From contig JAISPH010000078.1 in the NCBI GenBank assembly GCA_031275035.1, positions 1 to 8,844 of the forward strand: a stretch of DNA of 8,844 nucleotides, read 5' to 3'. Position 1 is the first letter of the stretch. Each line of letters begins with the position of its first letter. Origin of the DNA: Treponema sp. GTDB lineage: Bacteria > Spirochaetota > Spirochaetia > Treponematales > Breznakiellaceae. Below are positions 1 through 7,774 of this stretch, one piece after another. A program made the position numbers and the translations under genes. The notes under the pieces are model-generated. The model was not told the DNA's origin. It ran no database searches and saw only the letters and a list, made by a program, of their open reading frames with translations.

Positions 1-806
<806 letters not shown>

Positions 807-822
807 TCATTCGCAGTGGGGT

Positions 823-1713
823 TCATTCGCTTAACGCCGCCGAACCCGAAACGATCTCCGACACTTCCTGGGTGATCCCCGCCTGCCGGGCCCGGTTATA
901 GTTGATCTGCAAAAGCGCCAGCATGTCTTCGGCGCTTTTCGAGGCCTCGTCCATGGCGGACATCCGGGCGCTCTGTTCGCTGGCATAGGACTCAACCAGG
1001 GAACCATAAATAATACCTTTAATGTAGAGGGGCGCCAGGGCATTAAAGACCTCTTCCGCCGAGGGGAGGTATTCAAACTTGAGGGGCGCCCGCTGCCTGC
1101 TGTCAATCTGAGCCAGCTCTTTCTGCAGGGTCTCCACCCTGAGGGGCAGGATCTGCCGTGCCAGGGGGAGCAGTTTGACGGCGCTGTACATGTGGGTATA
1201 AACGATATGCACCTCGTTAAACATCCCCCACAAATACTGGGAGATGATGTAATCAGCGATCTCCTTGGCATCCTGCAGTTCGGGCAGCCGGGACTTAAAT
1301 GAAAAATTCTCCAAAATCAAAAAAGGCGAATGGATAAAATACCGGTAACCGATGGAGCCTATCAAAATCAGGATAGGATTGTTTACCCGGGAACAGAGCT
1401 CCGTAACATAGCGGCAGATATTGGCGTTATAGCCCCCCGCCAGGCCTTTGTCGCTGGTAACCACCACCACAGCGGTACGGCTTGAGTTTCCGCCGGCGGC
1501 CTTGCCGAAAAAATCGCTCTCTACATTGTCGCCGGCCCCGGCAAGAATATCGTACATGGATTTCTGAATCCGGGTAAAAAAGGGCTCCGTATCCTCCAGC
1601 ACCCGCCGGCCCTTGCGGAGCTTTGCGGTGGAAATAAGATTCATCGCCTTGGTAACCTGCAGCGTCTGCCTGATGGCCCGCATCCTGAGGCGGACATCCC
1701 GTAAATTTGCCAT
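823..1713 (-). CDS. atpG: F1Fo ATP synthase subunit gamma
   Basis: Gamma is the central rotor shaft that couples c-ring rotation to catalysis in the alpha3beta3 head. The 296-residue product has the typical family length. The N-terminal coiled-coil helix starts MANLRDVRLRMRAIRQTLQV and includes the conserved TKAMNLIS segment. SDKGLAGGYN sits at residues 87-96. The C-terminal helix holds ASEQSARMSAMDEAS (244-258) and RARQAGITQEVSEIVSGSAAL (274-294), the most conserved part of gamma. I chose the ATG at 1713 because GGAG lies 5 nt upstream and the family N terminus begins there. The frame stays open to a GTG at 1740, which would add nine uncharacteristic residues. The gene lies 33 nt after atpA and ends with TGA at 825-823, just before atpD. 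Confidence 0.97.
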   Translation of the reverse strand: MANLRDVRLRMRAIRQTLQVTKAMNLISTAKLRKGRRVLEDTEPFFTRIQKSMYDILAGAGDNVESDFFGKAAGGNSSRTAVVVVTSDKGLAGGYNANICRYVTELCSRVNNPILILIGSIGYRYFIHSPFLILENFSFKSRLPELQDAKEIADYIISQYLWGMFNEVHIVYTHMYSAVKLLPLARQILPLRVETLQKELAQIDSRQRAPLKFEYLPSAEEVFNALAPLYIKGIIYGSLVESYASEQSARMSAMDEASKSAEDMLALLQINYNRARQAGITQEVSEIVSGSAALSE

Positions 1714-1746
1714 TTCTGCTCCGTCCTTCCCGTCCTCCACCGGAGA

Positions 1747-3261
1747 TTAGGAATGCTTCTCCTCTATCTGCTTGAAGTCTTCCACCGCCCCGGAGAGCTC
1801 CGTTTCCAGTTCCGCTGAAAGGACGCCGGTTTTTGCGATGCTTTCCAGCAGGCTCCCGTGGCGGCCCCTGAGATACTCAAGAAAATCTTTGATGAATTGG
1901 GAAACCTTTGACACTTCCACATCCATGAGACCGCCGTTGACCGAAATAAAGAGGATGGCAACCTGCTCCTCCAGAGGGTAGGGGGCGAACTGGGGCTGTT
2001 TCAGCACCTCCATGAGCCGCTCTCCCTGGGCCAGCTTATCCTGGGTAGCCTTGTCCAGGTCGCTGCCAAACTGGGCAAAAGCCGCCATTTCCCGGTACTG
2101 AGCCAGATCCAGCCGGAGCCGCCCCGATACCTTGCGCACCGCCCTGGACTGGGCCGAGCCCCCGACCCGGCTTACCGAAAGACCCACATCCACCGCGGGG
2201 CGGAAGCCGGAATTGAAAAGTTCCGAATCAAGAAAGATCTGGCCGTCGGTGATGGAGATCACGTTGGTGGGGATATAGGATGAAATGTCCCCCGCCTGGG
2301 TTTCCACAATGGGGAGGGCAGTGATGGAACCCCCGCCCCGTTCCGCCGAAAGTTTGGCGGACCGTTCCAAAAGCCGGGAGTGAAGGTAAAATACATCCCC
2401 CGGAAAGGCTTCCCGCCCCGGCGGCCGGCGGAGGAGGAGGCTGATGGTACGGTAGGCCACGGCGTGTTTGGAAAGATCGTCGTATACGATAAGAACATCC
2501 TTTCCCTTGTGCATAAAGTGTTCCGCCATGGCCACCGCCGAATAGGGCGCCAGGTACTGGAGGGCTGCCGAATCCGATGCGGAGGCCAGCACCACAAAGG
2601 TATAATCCATGGCCCCGAATTTTTCCAGATTTTTGATGATCGCCGCCACGGAGGAGGACTTTTGGCCTATGGCGCAGTATACGCAGTATACGTCCTTGCC
2701 CTTCTGGTTGATGATGGCGTCAACGGCGATGGCGGTCTTGCCGGTCTGCCGGTCGCCGATGATCAGTTCCCGCTGACCCCTGCCTATGGGGATCATGGCA
2801 TCCACCGAAAGGGCGCCGGTCTGCAGAGGAGTGTCCACCGTACCCCGGTCTATAACCGGCGCCGCCGGGGACTCCACCGGCAGGTATTCCTCTGCGGCAA
2901 CGGGGCCTTTGCCATCCACCGGTTCCCCCAGGGGATTGACCACCCGGCCCAGAATACCCTGTCCCGAAGGCACGGATACCACCTTCCCGGCGCCCCGGGC
3001 TTCCTCGCCGTCCCTGACCAGGGATTCCCCGGAGAAGAGCACGCACCCCACCCGGTCTTCCTCCAGGTTGAGGACTATGCCTTCCGCCCCGGAGGAGAAC
3101 TCCACCAGCTCTCCGTATATAGCCCTGTCCAGACCATATATGGAGGCCACCGAATCTCCCACCTGGACGACGGAACCTGTCGAATCCGAGGAGGGCGGCT
3201 TCCCTTCCCAGTCTTCAATTTGTTTTTCCAGGACCTTGGTAAGATCTCCAAATTCTACCAT
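1747..3261 (-). CDS. atpA: F1Fo ATP synthase subunit alpha
   Basis: Alpha forms the non-catalytic nucleotide sites of the F1 head and supplies the arginine finger to the catalytic sites on beta. At 504 residues it is full length. The N-terminal stator-binding segment is followed by a beta-barrel (about 25-95), the Walker A GDRQTGKT at 169-176, the Walker B region [16 protein letters not shown] at 256-271, and the alpha signature [15 protein letters not shown] at 354-368 with the arginine finger at Arg365. The helical C-terminal domain includes [13 protein letters not shown] (391-403). The ATG at 3261-3259 is preceded by GGAGGT with 6-nt spacing. It overlaps the last codons of atpH by 7 nt, so translation of the two is probably coupled. 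No key residue is missing. Confidence 0.98.
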   Translation of the reverse strand: MVEFGDLTKVLEKQIEDWEGKPPSSDSTGSVVQVGDSVASIYGLDRAIYGELVEFSSGAEGIVLNLEEDRVGCVLFSGESLVRDGEEARGAGKVVSVPSGQGILGRVVNPLGEPVDGKGPVAAEEYLPVESPAAPVIDRGTVDTPLQTGALSVDAMIPIGRGQRELIIGDRQTGKTAIAVDAIINQKGKDVYCVYCAIGQKSSSVAAIIKNLEKFGAMDYTFVVLASASDSAALQYLAPYSAVAMAEHFMHKGKDVLIVYDDLSKHAVAYRTISLLLRRPPGREAFPGDVFYLHSRLLERSAKLSAERGGGSITALPIVETQAGDISSYIPTNVISITDGQIFLDSELFNSGFRPAVDVGLSVSRVGGSAQSRAVRKVSGRLRLDLAQYREMAAFAQFGSDLDKATQDKLAQGERLMEVLKQPQFAPYPLEEQVAILFISVNGGLMDVEVSKVSQFIKDFLEYLRGRHGSLLESIAKTGVLSAELETELSGAVEDFKQIEEKHS

Positions 3262-3857
3262 ACAATACCTCCAGGACCGGAACCGCTTCCAGAAAAAGTT
3301 CCGGCGAAACCGGATCCCGCCGCCAGCTCCGACTCCATCCGCTGCAACTGACGTCGCAGGCTGGCGTCGATGAGGGTGCTGTGGATACGCAGTCTGTATC
3401 CCCCCAAAAGATCCGGGTTTACCGGAGTATCCAGCCTGATCTCCCGGGCCCCGGTCTTCCGCTGCAAAAGCGCTTTTAGGGTATTCTGAAAATCCTGCCC
3501 CGGAGGAGCGGCGCTTTCCAGAACCACCGGAAGAATTCCCCTTAACCGGTTCCCCTGTTCCTCAAGGGCCCGGATAATTTCTTCCAGGCGGTGAAAGCAG
3601 TTCTTCCGCACCAGCAGTCCCAGGAGCCGCCGGGCGCACTCCGCCCCCCGGCTCTTTATGCCGGCCTGTTCCATAGCCAGCCGGAGGGTCTTCTCAAGCC
3701 GGACCGCAAGGGCGCTGTCCGCCCGTTTTGGGACCAGGGGCTTAAACAGGGGAACCAGAACCCGTAGCAGACAGAGACCTTCCTCAGCCTGTTCCCAGTC
3801 CGGCGTTCCTCCCAGGGCGCCGAAAAATGCCGAAGCCCAGCGTTCAGCGGAGAACAT
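3255..3857 (-). CDS. atpH: F1Fo ATP synthase subunit delta
   Basis: Delta (OSCP-like) sits on top of F1 and ties the head to the b-subunit peripheral stalk. It is the least conserved F1 subunit, so recognition rests on position and on the C-terminal signature [28 protein letters not shown] at residues 147-174, which matches the family pattern of a GG(F/Y)xxRI core followed by (V/I)D.S(V/L)R.QL. The N-terminal helical domain (about 1-105) is divergent. At 200 residues it is longer than the usual 175-185. The excess is a Gly/Ser-rich tail at 179-200 after the last expected helix, whose final codons also encode the Shine-Dalgarno of atpA. The ATG directly abuts the atpF stop codon with no gap, and the gene overlaps atpA by 7 nt, both signs of coupled translation. 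Confidence 0.93.
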   Translation of the reverse strand: MFSAERWASAFFGALGGTPDWEQAEEGLCLLRVLVPLFKPLVPKRADSALAVRLEKTLRLAMEQAGIKSRGAECARRLLGLLVRKNCFHRLEEIIRALEEQGNRLRGILPVVLESAAPPGQDFQNTLKALLQRKTGAREIRLDTPVNPDLLGGYRLRIHSTLIDASLRRQLQRMESELAAGSGFAGTFSGSGSGPGGIVW

Positions 3858-4352
3858 CTAACGCTTCCCCGTCCGGGCAAGATCCTGCAGGAAGATCTCC
3901 GCCTGACGGCGGCCGTCCTCTCCGTTTATTTCCCGGCCCAGGAGCCGGCCCGCGGCTCCCACCACCAGGGCGGCGGCCTCAGCCCTGAAAAGGGCCATAG
4001 CCGCCTTCCGCTCCGCCTCCAGTTGCTTCCGGCCTGCGACGGCGGCGGCTTCTGCGGCGGCCTTGGCCTCGGCGGCAATCCGGTCCGCTTCCTGCCGGGC
4101 GGTTTCCCGGGCGGCCTTGATAATGGCCTCCCCCTCGGCTTCGGCGCTCTTCAACCGGCTTTCATACTGCTCAAGCAGCTGCTTTGCCTGATACTTATCC
4201 TTCTCCGCCTGGGTAATATTATCCTCGATCCGTTTTGTCCTGTCCGCCATAAATTTGGTTACCGGCTTAAAGAGCACCGCCCGCAGAACAAAAAAGAGGA
4301 TTCCGATATTGACAAGGGTGATCAGAAAAGTCGCAATAGAAGGGACAAGCAT
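3858..4352 (-). CDS. atpF: F1Fo ATP synthase subunit b
   Basis: Subunit b forms the peripheral stator stalk: one N-terminal membrane helix and a long cytoplasmic coiled coil that reaches delta. With the ATG at 4352 the product is 164 residues, usual for the family. The hydrophobic helix is at about residues 3-25 (SIATFLITLVNIGILFFVLR), followed by the characteristic FKPVTKFMADRTKRI segment. A charged, Ala-rich amphipathic helix fills residues 45 to about 140 (E/K/A heptad-like pattern, no prolines). The frame continues upstream to 4397, but that would overlap atpE and prefix a short Cys/Arg-containing segment ahead of the membrane helix, so I reject it. The chosen start lies 10 nt after the atpE stop, though its Shine-Dalgarno is weak. 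Only one b gene is visible, with no b' partner, so a b2 homodimer is expected. Confidence 0.94.
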   Translation of the reverse strand: MLVPSIATFLITLVNIGILFFVLRAVLFKPVTKFMADRTKRIEDNITQAEKDKYQAKQLLEQYESRLKSAEAEGEAIIKAARETARQEADRIAAEAKAAAEAAAVAGRKQLEAERKAAMALFRAEAAALVVGAAGRLLGREINGEDGRRQAEIFLQDLARTGKR

Positions 4353-4362
4353 ACCCGGCCTG

Positions 4363-4587
4363 TTACGCTTTGGTAAACAGCAGAATGGCGATAACAAAAC
4401 CGTAAATGGCCGTTGCTTCCGCCAGGGCTATGCCCAGGAAAAACACGGTCATGATCTTGCCGGATGCCTCGGGCTGCCGTGATATGGCCTGGGAAGCGCC
4501 GTTGGTGGCGATGCCGATGCCGATGCCGGCCCCTACTCCGGCGAATACCGCAATGCCCGCGCCGATAAGAAATAACAGATTAGTCAT
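4363..4587 (-). CDS. atpE: F1Fo ATP synthase subunit c (c-ring protein)
   Basis: This 74-residue hairpin protein makes up the rotating ring of Fo and carries the translocated ion. Two membrane helices (about 4-30 and 45-72) flank the conserved polar loop RQPEA (37-41). Helix 1 has the Gly-rich packing motif GVGAGIGIGIA. The ion-binding carboxylate is Glu57 in LAEATAIY. Aligned from the RQP loop to the Na+-binding Ilyobacter tartaricus protein, the Gln32 position is Ile24 and Ser66 is Ala58, while Thr59 and Tyr62 match Thr67 and Tyr70. The complete Na+ signature is therefore absent, and proton coupling is more likely (inference). The ATG at 4587 follows AAGGAG with 6-nt spacing, the strongest ribosome site in the operon. 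That fits the high copy number of c in the complex. The atpB to atpE gap is 54 nt. Confidence 0.97.
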   Translation of the reverse strand: MTNLLFLIGAGIAVFAGVGAGIGIGIATNGASQAISRQPEASGKIMTVFFLGIALAEATAIYGFVIAILLFTKA

Positions 4588-4641
4588 GTTCTACTCCTTG
4601 TTTAACTTCTATTGTTTCGATGAAATTCACCGCCCCGCGCC

Positions 4642-5403
4642 TTACCCGGTCTCCACCGCTTCCGCCACGAAGAGGGTTGTCAGAAAGGTAAAAACCACCG
4701 CCTGGATCAGTCCGTCAAAAAAATCAAAATAAACCGACAGCGCCGCGGGAATTACCAGCGGCACCGGCAGAGCCTTCTCTACCAAAAGCATGATGATGAA
4801 GCCCCCCAGAATATTGCCGAAAAGCCGGAGGCATAGAGACAGGGGCCGGATAATGTACTCCAAAAGGTTGAAGGGCAGCATCAGAGGCACCGGCTGGAGA
4901 AGCTGCCTGCACCAGCCCTTTAGGCCCCGGGCCCGGAGGCCGCCGACGAGGACCAGCAGGATGGAGACAAGCGCCAGGGCGGCGGTAAAATTGATATCCC
5001 TGGCGGGGGGCTTAATCACCAGGGGCGGCTCAATGCCGAAAATTGGTATGGACAGGGGGGAAAGAACGGGGATGATATTGGCCAAAAGCAGAAATAAAAA
5101 GACCGTTCCGATATAGGGACCGTAGATCCCCGCCCGCCGGCCAAAGTGTTCTCTGGTAAAGTTGTTAAGGAATTCAATCCCCGCCTCCAGAAATACCTGG
5201 GCGCCCCGGGGAACCTCTTTCAGCCTGCGGGTTAGCAGTATGGAAGCGATGATCAGCGCCGCCATAGCGATCCAGGAGATTAGTACCGTTTCGTTGATGT
5301 CTATGGAATGTACCTCCTGACCGAAGAAGGTTATGGACCTGCCCGCCGGAAAGGGGATGGAGAAGATCACTTTAAATTCTTCCAGGGATTCCTTAATGTC
5401 CAT
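4642..5403 (-). CDS. atpB: F1Fo ATP synthase subunit a
   Basis: Subunit a forms the two ion half-channels beside the c-ring. The 253-residue product has several hydrophobic helices, at roughly 38-57, 97-116, 138-157, 175-210 and 214-250. The signature RPLSLCLRLFGN at 186-197 contains the essential stator arginine Arg193 (E. coli Arg210). YFDFFDGLIQAVVFTFL (225-241) supplies the conserved Gln234 (E. coli Gln252). The E. coli Glu219 position is Phe202 and His245 aligns with Asp227, so the inlet-channel polar residues differ from E. coli. The start is uncertain. The ATG at 5403 has AGGAG 14 nt upstream, a long spacing. An in-frame GTG at 5418 overlaps that same AGGAG, so it could not use it; it would add five residues. 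No atpI-like gene precedes it. Confidence 0.96.
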   Translation of the reverse strand: MDIKESLEEFKVIFSIPFPAGRSITFFGQEVHSIDINETVLISWIAMAALIIASILLTRRLKEVPRGAQVFLEAGIEFLNNFTREHFGRRAGIYGPYIGTVFLFLLLANIIPVLSPLSIPIFGIEPPLVIKPPARDINFTAALALVSILLVLVGGLRARGLKGWCRQLLQPVPLMLPFNLLEYIIRPLSLCLRLFGNILGGFIIMLLVEKALPVPLVIPAALSVYFDFFDGLIQAVVFTFLTTLFVAEAVETG

Positions 5404-5461
5404 AGCGCGGGTTTCCACTCCTTTCTTTCACTGGAAGGCGGGGGTCCATACCGGCAGCCGC

Positions 5462-5478
5462 CGGAAACACGGTTTCCG
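5462..5478. other. Hairpin in the gap before atpB
   Basis: CGGAAAC (5462-5468) and GTTTCCG (5472-5478) form a perfect 7-bp stem with a 3-nt loop, in the roughly 137-bp spacer between the RsbRD-N-like gene and atpB. No T-run follows on either strand, so it is not a standard intrinsic terminator. An overlapping 5-bp stem, CCGGC (5451-5455) with GCCGG (5460-5464), shares bases 5462-5464, so the two cannot form together. A role as an mRNA processing or stability element that sets atp expression apart from the upstream gene is possible, but it is inference only. Confidence 0.4.
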
Positions 5479-5540
5479 TATCTGCTCCGGGTCTGCCCTA
5501 GGGTATCCTCATTCCCGGAATACGCTGCGCCAAAGGCGCC

Positions 5541-6056
5541 TTATTCTTCTTTAAAAAAGAATTCATCCCTGAAATACTTTTTTAACAATGACTCCGAAAC
5601 CGCCTCTTTACGGTTCAGATTGGTATAGGTCGCCTCAAGGAAGCCCTTGGTTAAATAGAAGCAGCCCAGAAGAAAAAACTCCGCCGCCTTGGTTACTACC
5701 CCCATAGCCTGGTACATCCGCATCGTATTGTCCAGAACAAAATCGGTCATTAAATATTCGATAACCACCTGCTGGGCCAGGTTGACCGCATAGATAACCT
5801 CCGAGACGGGGAATTCATCCTTCATCCGCTCCTTGCCCAGCCGGACAAAGAAATCCCCCAATGTAATCCGGTCCAGGCCCCGGTCCAGCGTACGGGCAAG
5901 GAGGGGGTAAAGGCCGGCGTCCGCCCTTATGAGGCTTTCATCATCCAGAGCGTTATAATGCTTTAGCTGGGGGGCCTTGCGGATCAGGTCCTTCCAGCGG
6001 CGGGCAAAATCCCTGGATTTGAGGTTCAGCGTATCTATAAGAACCCTGTCAACCAT
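5541..6056 (-). CDS. RsbRD N-terminal-like helical protein
   Basis: This is a 171-residue protein that looks cytosolic and mostly alpha-helical, with no signal peptide or clear membrane span. The pattern resembles the RsbRD/RsbR N-terminal sensory domain family (RsbT co-antagonist N domain): RRWKDLIRKAP near residues 20-30, LLARTLDRGLDRITLGDFFVRLGKERMKDEFPVSEVIYAVNL at about 52-93, then further helices and a Lys/Glu/Phe-rich C terminus ending KYFRDEFFFKEE. In known stressosome proteins this globin-like fold is fused to a STAS domain, which is absent here. It is the first gene of the minus-strand transcript, about 137 nt before atpB, in the slot where atpI is common. The ATG at 6056 has no Shine-Dalgarno and lies 7 nt from a promoter -10 box. 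Family assignment is from memory of sequence patterns, and the function is unknown. Confidence 0.75.
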   Translation of the reverse strand: MVDRVLIDTLNLKSRDFARRWKDLIRKAPQLKHYNALDDESLIRADAGLYPLLARTLDRGLDRITLGDFFVRLGKERMKDEFPVSEVIYAVNLAQQVVIEYLMTDFVLDNTMRMYQAMGVVTKAAEFFLLGCFYLTKGFLEATYTNLNRKEAVSESLLKKYFRDEFFFKEE

Positions 6057-6063
6057 AGGAAAA

Positions 6064-6091
6064 GTATAATCGATAATGAGAAATGATCAAT
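6064..6091 (-). promoter_or_regulatory. Sigma70-type promoter for the atp operon side
   Basis: Read on the minus strand, TTGATC (6091-6086) and TATACT (6069-6064) are separated by 16 bp, matching the consensus at 4/6 and 5/6. The predicted transcription start falls at about 6059-6055, at or beside the ATG at 6056, and no Shine-Dalgarno lies between. This suggests a leaderless or nearly leaderless mRNA for the first gene. Confidence 0.5.
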
Positions 6092-6125
6092 AAGCCGGCG
6101 CAAAAACCGGACTTTACCGTCGCAA

Positions 6126-6153
6126 TTGACACACCGGAACCGATGGGTACAAT
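6126..6153 (+). promoter_or_regulatory. Sigma70-type promoter for tcdA-ttcA-tatD
   Basis: A perfect TTGACA (6126-6131), a 16-bp spacer and TACAAT (6148-6153, 5/6) make a strong housekeeping promoter. The -10 box ends only 6 nt before the tcdA ATG at 6160, so the predicted start of transcription coincides with the start codon. A perfect TATAAT also lies upstream at 6066-6071 on this strand, but it has no convincing -35 box. Confidence 0.6.
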
Positions 6154-6159
6154 AGGGCC

Positions 6160-7020
6160 ATGCCCGTTAATCCCATATTTCAGCGCCTCGCCCTTCTTAC
6201 AGGGCCCGCCGTTATGGAGGCTTTGTCCGCAGTCCGGGTCATGGTTTTCGGTCTGGGCGGCGTGGGAAGCTGGTGCGCCGAAGCCCTGGTCCGTTCCGGG
6301 GTGGGAAGAATCGCCCTGATCGATTCCGATACCGTCTGCATTACCAACATCAACCGCCAGATACAGGCCAGTTCCGCCACCGTGGGCCAGTACAAAACCG
6401 AAGCCCTGAGGGCGCGGCTTTTGGGGATCAACCCCCGCTGTGAGGCCGCCGCCTTTGGCCGGGTCTTCTCCAGGGAAACCGCGGATTCCTTCGGTATTGC
6501 CGGGGCGGACTACTGTATCGACGCCATCGACAGCCTGACCCACAAGCTGGATCTTATCGAATATGCCGCCGTCGCAGGAATCCGCTTCTATTCTTCCATG
6601 GGCATGGCCCAAAAGCTCGATCCTACCCGGCTGAAAACCGCCGATATATGGGAAACCCGGGGCTGTCCCCTGGCCCGGCTTGTACGGCAGGGGCTGCGGA
6701 AACGGGGCTTCCGGGGACATTTTAAGGCGGTGTACAGCGATGAACGGCTCCCCCTGCAGGAGGATGCGGCGGCGGCCTGCGGTACGGCAGCGTGCCTCTG
6801 TCCCCGGAGGGATCGCTGCGGTCCCGAAGGACCCGTGGAGTGGTGCAGCTCAAAAAAGGTGATCAACGGCAGCGCCGTTACGGTTACCGCCGCCGCGGGG
6901 ATAATCCTGGCAAGTTTGGTTGTCCGGGATCTGTACGCCCGGCACTTTGGAGACGCCGGCGCAGCGCCCGGGAAGAAGCGCGGCGAAAGGGCCGCGAAAA
7001 GGGAAGCGGTCCATGGCTGA
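6160..7020 (+). CDS. tcdA: tRNA threonylcarbamoyladenosine dehydratase (TcdA/CsdL)
   Basis: TcdA is an E1-like ATP-dependent enzyme that cyclises t6A to ct6A at position 37 of ANN-decoding tRNAs, alongside sulfur-transfer proteins such as CsdA/CsdE. The 286-residue product opens with the family's RFxR...LLG-type segment (residues 6-14), then the nucleotide-binding loop VFGLGGVGSWCAEALVRSGVG (29-49), DSDTVCITNINRQ (55-67), and the acidic CIDAIDSLTHK (119-129). YSSMGMAQKLDPTRLKTADI (144-163) and GCPLARLVRQGLRKRG (168-183) are also characteristic of TcdA. The first ATG at 6160 is required to include the N-terminal motif, yet it has no Shine-Dalgarno and sits at the predicted transcription start. 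Five cysteines cluster at 207-229 (207, 212, 214, 220, 229), and a Lys/Arg-rich tail follows residue 266. The gene overlaps ttcA by 8 nt. Confidence 0.92.
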   Translation: MPVNPIFQRLALLTGPAVMEALSAVRVMVFGLGGVGSWCAEALVRSGVGRIALIDSDTVCITNINRQIQASSATVGQYKTEALRARLLGINPRCEAAAFGRVFSRETADSFGIAGADYCIDAIDSLTHKLDLIEYAAVAGIRFYSSMGMAQKLDPTRLKTADIWETRGCPLARLVRQGLRKRGFRGHFKAVYSDERLPLQEDAAAACGTAACLCPRRDRCGPEGPVEWCSSKKVINGSAVTVTAAAGIILASLVVRDLYARHFGDAGAAPGKKRGERAAKREAVHG

Positions 7021-7774
7021 CCGTTTCTTTCGCAGGGCCGGAGCCGGGACGGTGATACAGAAGCTGGCGGCCAAAGCCGTTCTGGAACGGAACCTTATCG
7101 GCGACAGAGACCGTATCCTTATCGCCGTCTCCGGGGGCAAGGATTCAACGGTTCTGGCCTGGGCCCTCTCGGCGCTCCGGCCGGCGCTGAAAAGGGAGTA
7201 TCAGCTTTCGGCGATTCACATTTCCAGCGATTTCTGTTCCTGCTGCAAAAAGTCCGTCCTTGCCCAACGGCTTGATGAATGGGACATCCCCTTTACGGAT
7301 CTTTTTGTGCCCGTGATTGGCCGCCTTAAAAACGGGAGAAGAATGAACTGTTACTGGTGTTCCACCCAGCGGAGGACCGAACTTCTAAAATACGCCGTGG
7401 AGAACGGATTCTACAAGATTGCCCTGGGACACCACCTGGACGACATTATAGAAACCTTCTTTATGAATATAACCGGCAAGGGGGAACTTTCCGCCATGCC
7501 CATGTTCCTCAAGTACCGGAAGTATCCGGTAAGCCTTATCCGCCCCCTGGGCTACGCCGAAGAACGGCAGATCGTCGCCTGCGCCGCGGAGCAGGGCATA
7601 CTCCGGGCGGCCTGCACCTGCCCCTATGGGATCAATTCCGGGCGGCGGGATATGCGGAAGCGGATCGCCGGCCTCACCGGCGGCTCCGGTGCGGTAAAGC
7701 GGCGCATCCTCAAGGCCCTTGCCGCTGGGCCGGATCTGCTGACAGGAGAGCCGGAACTATGTTCATCGATATAG
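7013..7774 (+). CDS. ttcA: TtcA-family tRNA thiolation protein
   Basis: This is an ATP-pyrophosphatase of the TtcA/TtuA family. These enzymes adenylate a tRNA base and insert sulfur using an Fe-S cluster; TtcA itself makes 2-thiocytidine at position 32. In the 253-residue product the PP-loop SGGKDS is at 40-45, a CYWC pair (C113, C116) occupies the cluster-ligand position, and LGHHLDDIIETFFMNI is at 138-153. GELSAMPMFLKYRKYPVSLIRPL (157-179) matches the TtcA-type core. A late CTCPYG (C201, C203) can supply the third cluster ligand. An extra CSCC lies at 75-78. It is shorter than E. coli TtcA (311), so the target base is not certain. The start ATG at 7013 lies inside the end of tcdA, and the frame remains open upstream to 6920, but that part overlaps tcdA and lacks family similarity. 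It overlaps tatD by 16 nt. Confidence 0.85.
   Translation: MADRFFRRAGAGTVIQKLAAKAVLERNLIGDRDRILIAVSGGKDSTVLAWALSALRPALKREYQLSAIHISSDFCSCCKKSVLAQRLDEWDIPFTDLFVPVIGRLKNGRRMNCYWCSTQRRTELLKYAVENGFYKIALGHHLDDIIETFFMNITGKGELSAMPMFLKYRKYPVSLIRPLGYAEERQIVACAAEQGILRAACTCPYGINSGRRDMRKRIAGLTGGSGAVKRRILKALAAGPDLLTGEPELCSSI

Noticed and set aside
2380..3351. Long plus-strand open frame (323 codons) opposite atpA and atpH
   Set aside because: It is a shadow of the strongly conserved atpA frame in GC-rich DNA; the product has no family features.
5527..5539. GCGCC-AAA-GGCGC hairpin as a terminator after the RsbRD-N-like gene
   Set aside because: The stem is only 5 bp and has no T-run downstream in the minus-strand direction.
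6066..6071. Perfect plus-strand TATAAT as the main tcdA promoter
   Set aside because: No acceptable -35 box lies 15-19 bp upstream, whereas TTGACA/TACAAT at 6126-6153 is complete.
6093..6115. Inverted repeat AAGCCGG / CCGG-A-CTT as an operator between the divergent promoters
   Set aside because: The symmetry is short and has a one-base bulge; in this GC-rich genome it is within chance expectation.
6049..6720. 223-codon minus-strand frame opposite tcdA
   Set aside because: It overlaps conserved TcdA motifs on the other strand and has shadow-like composition.
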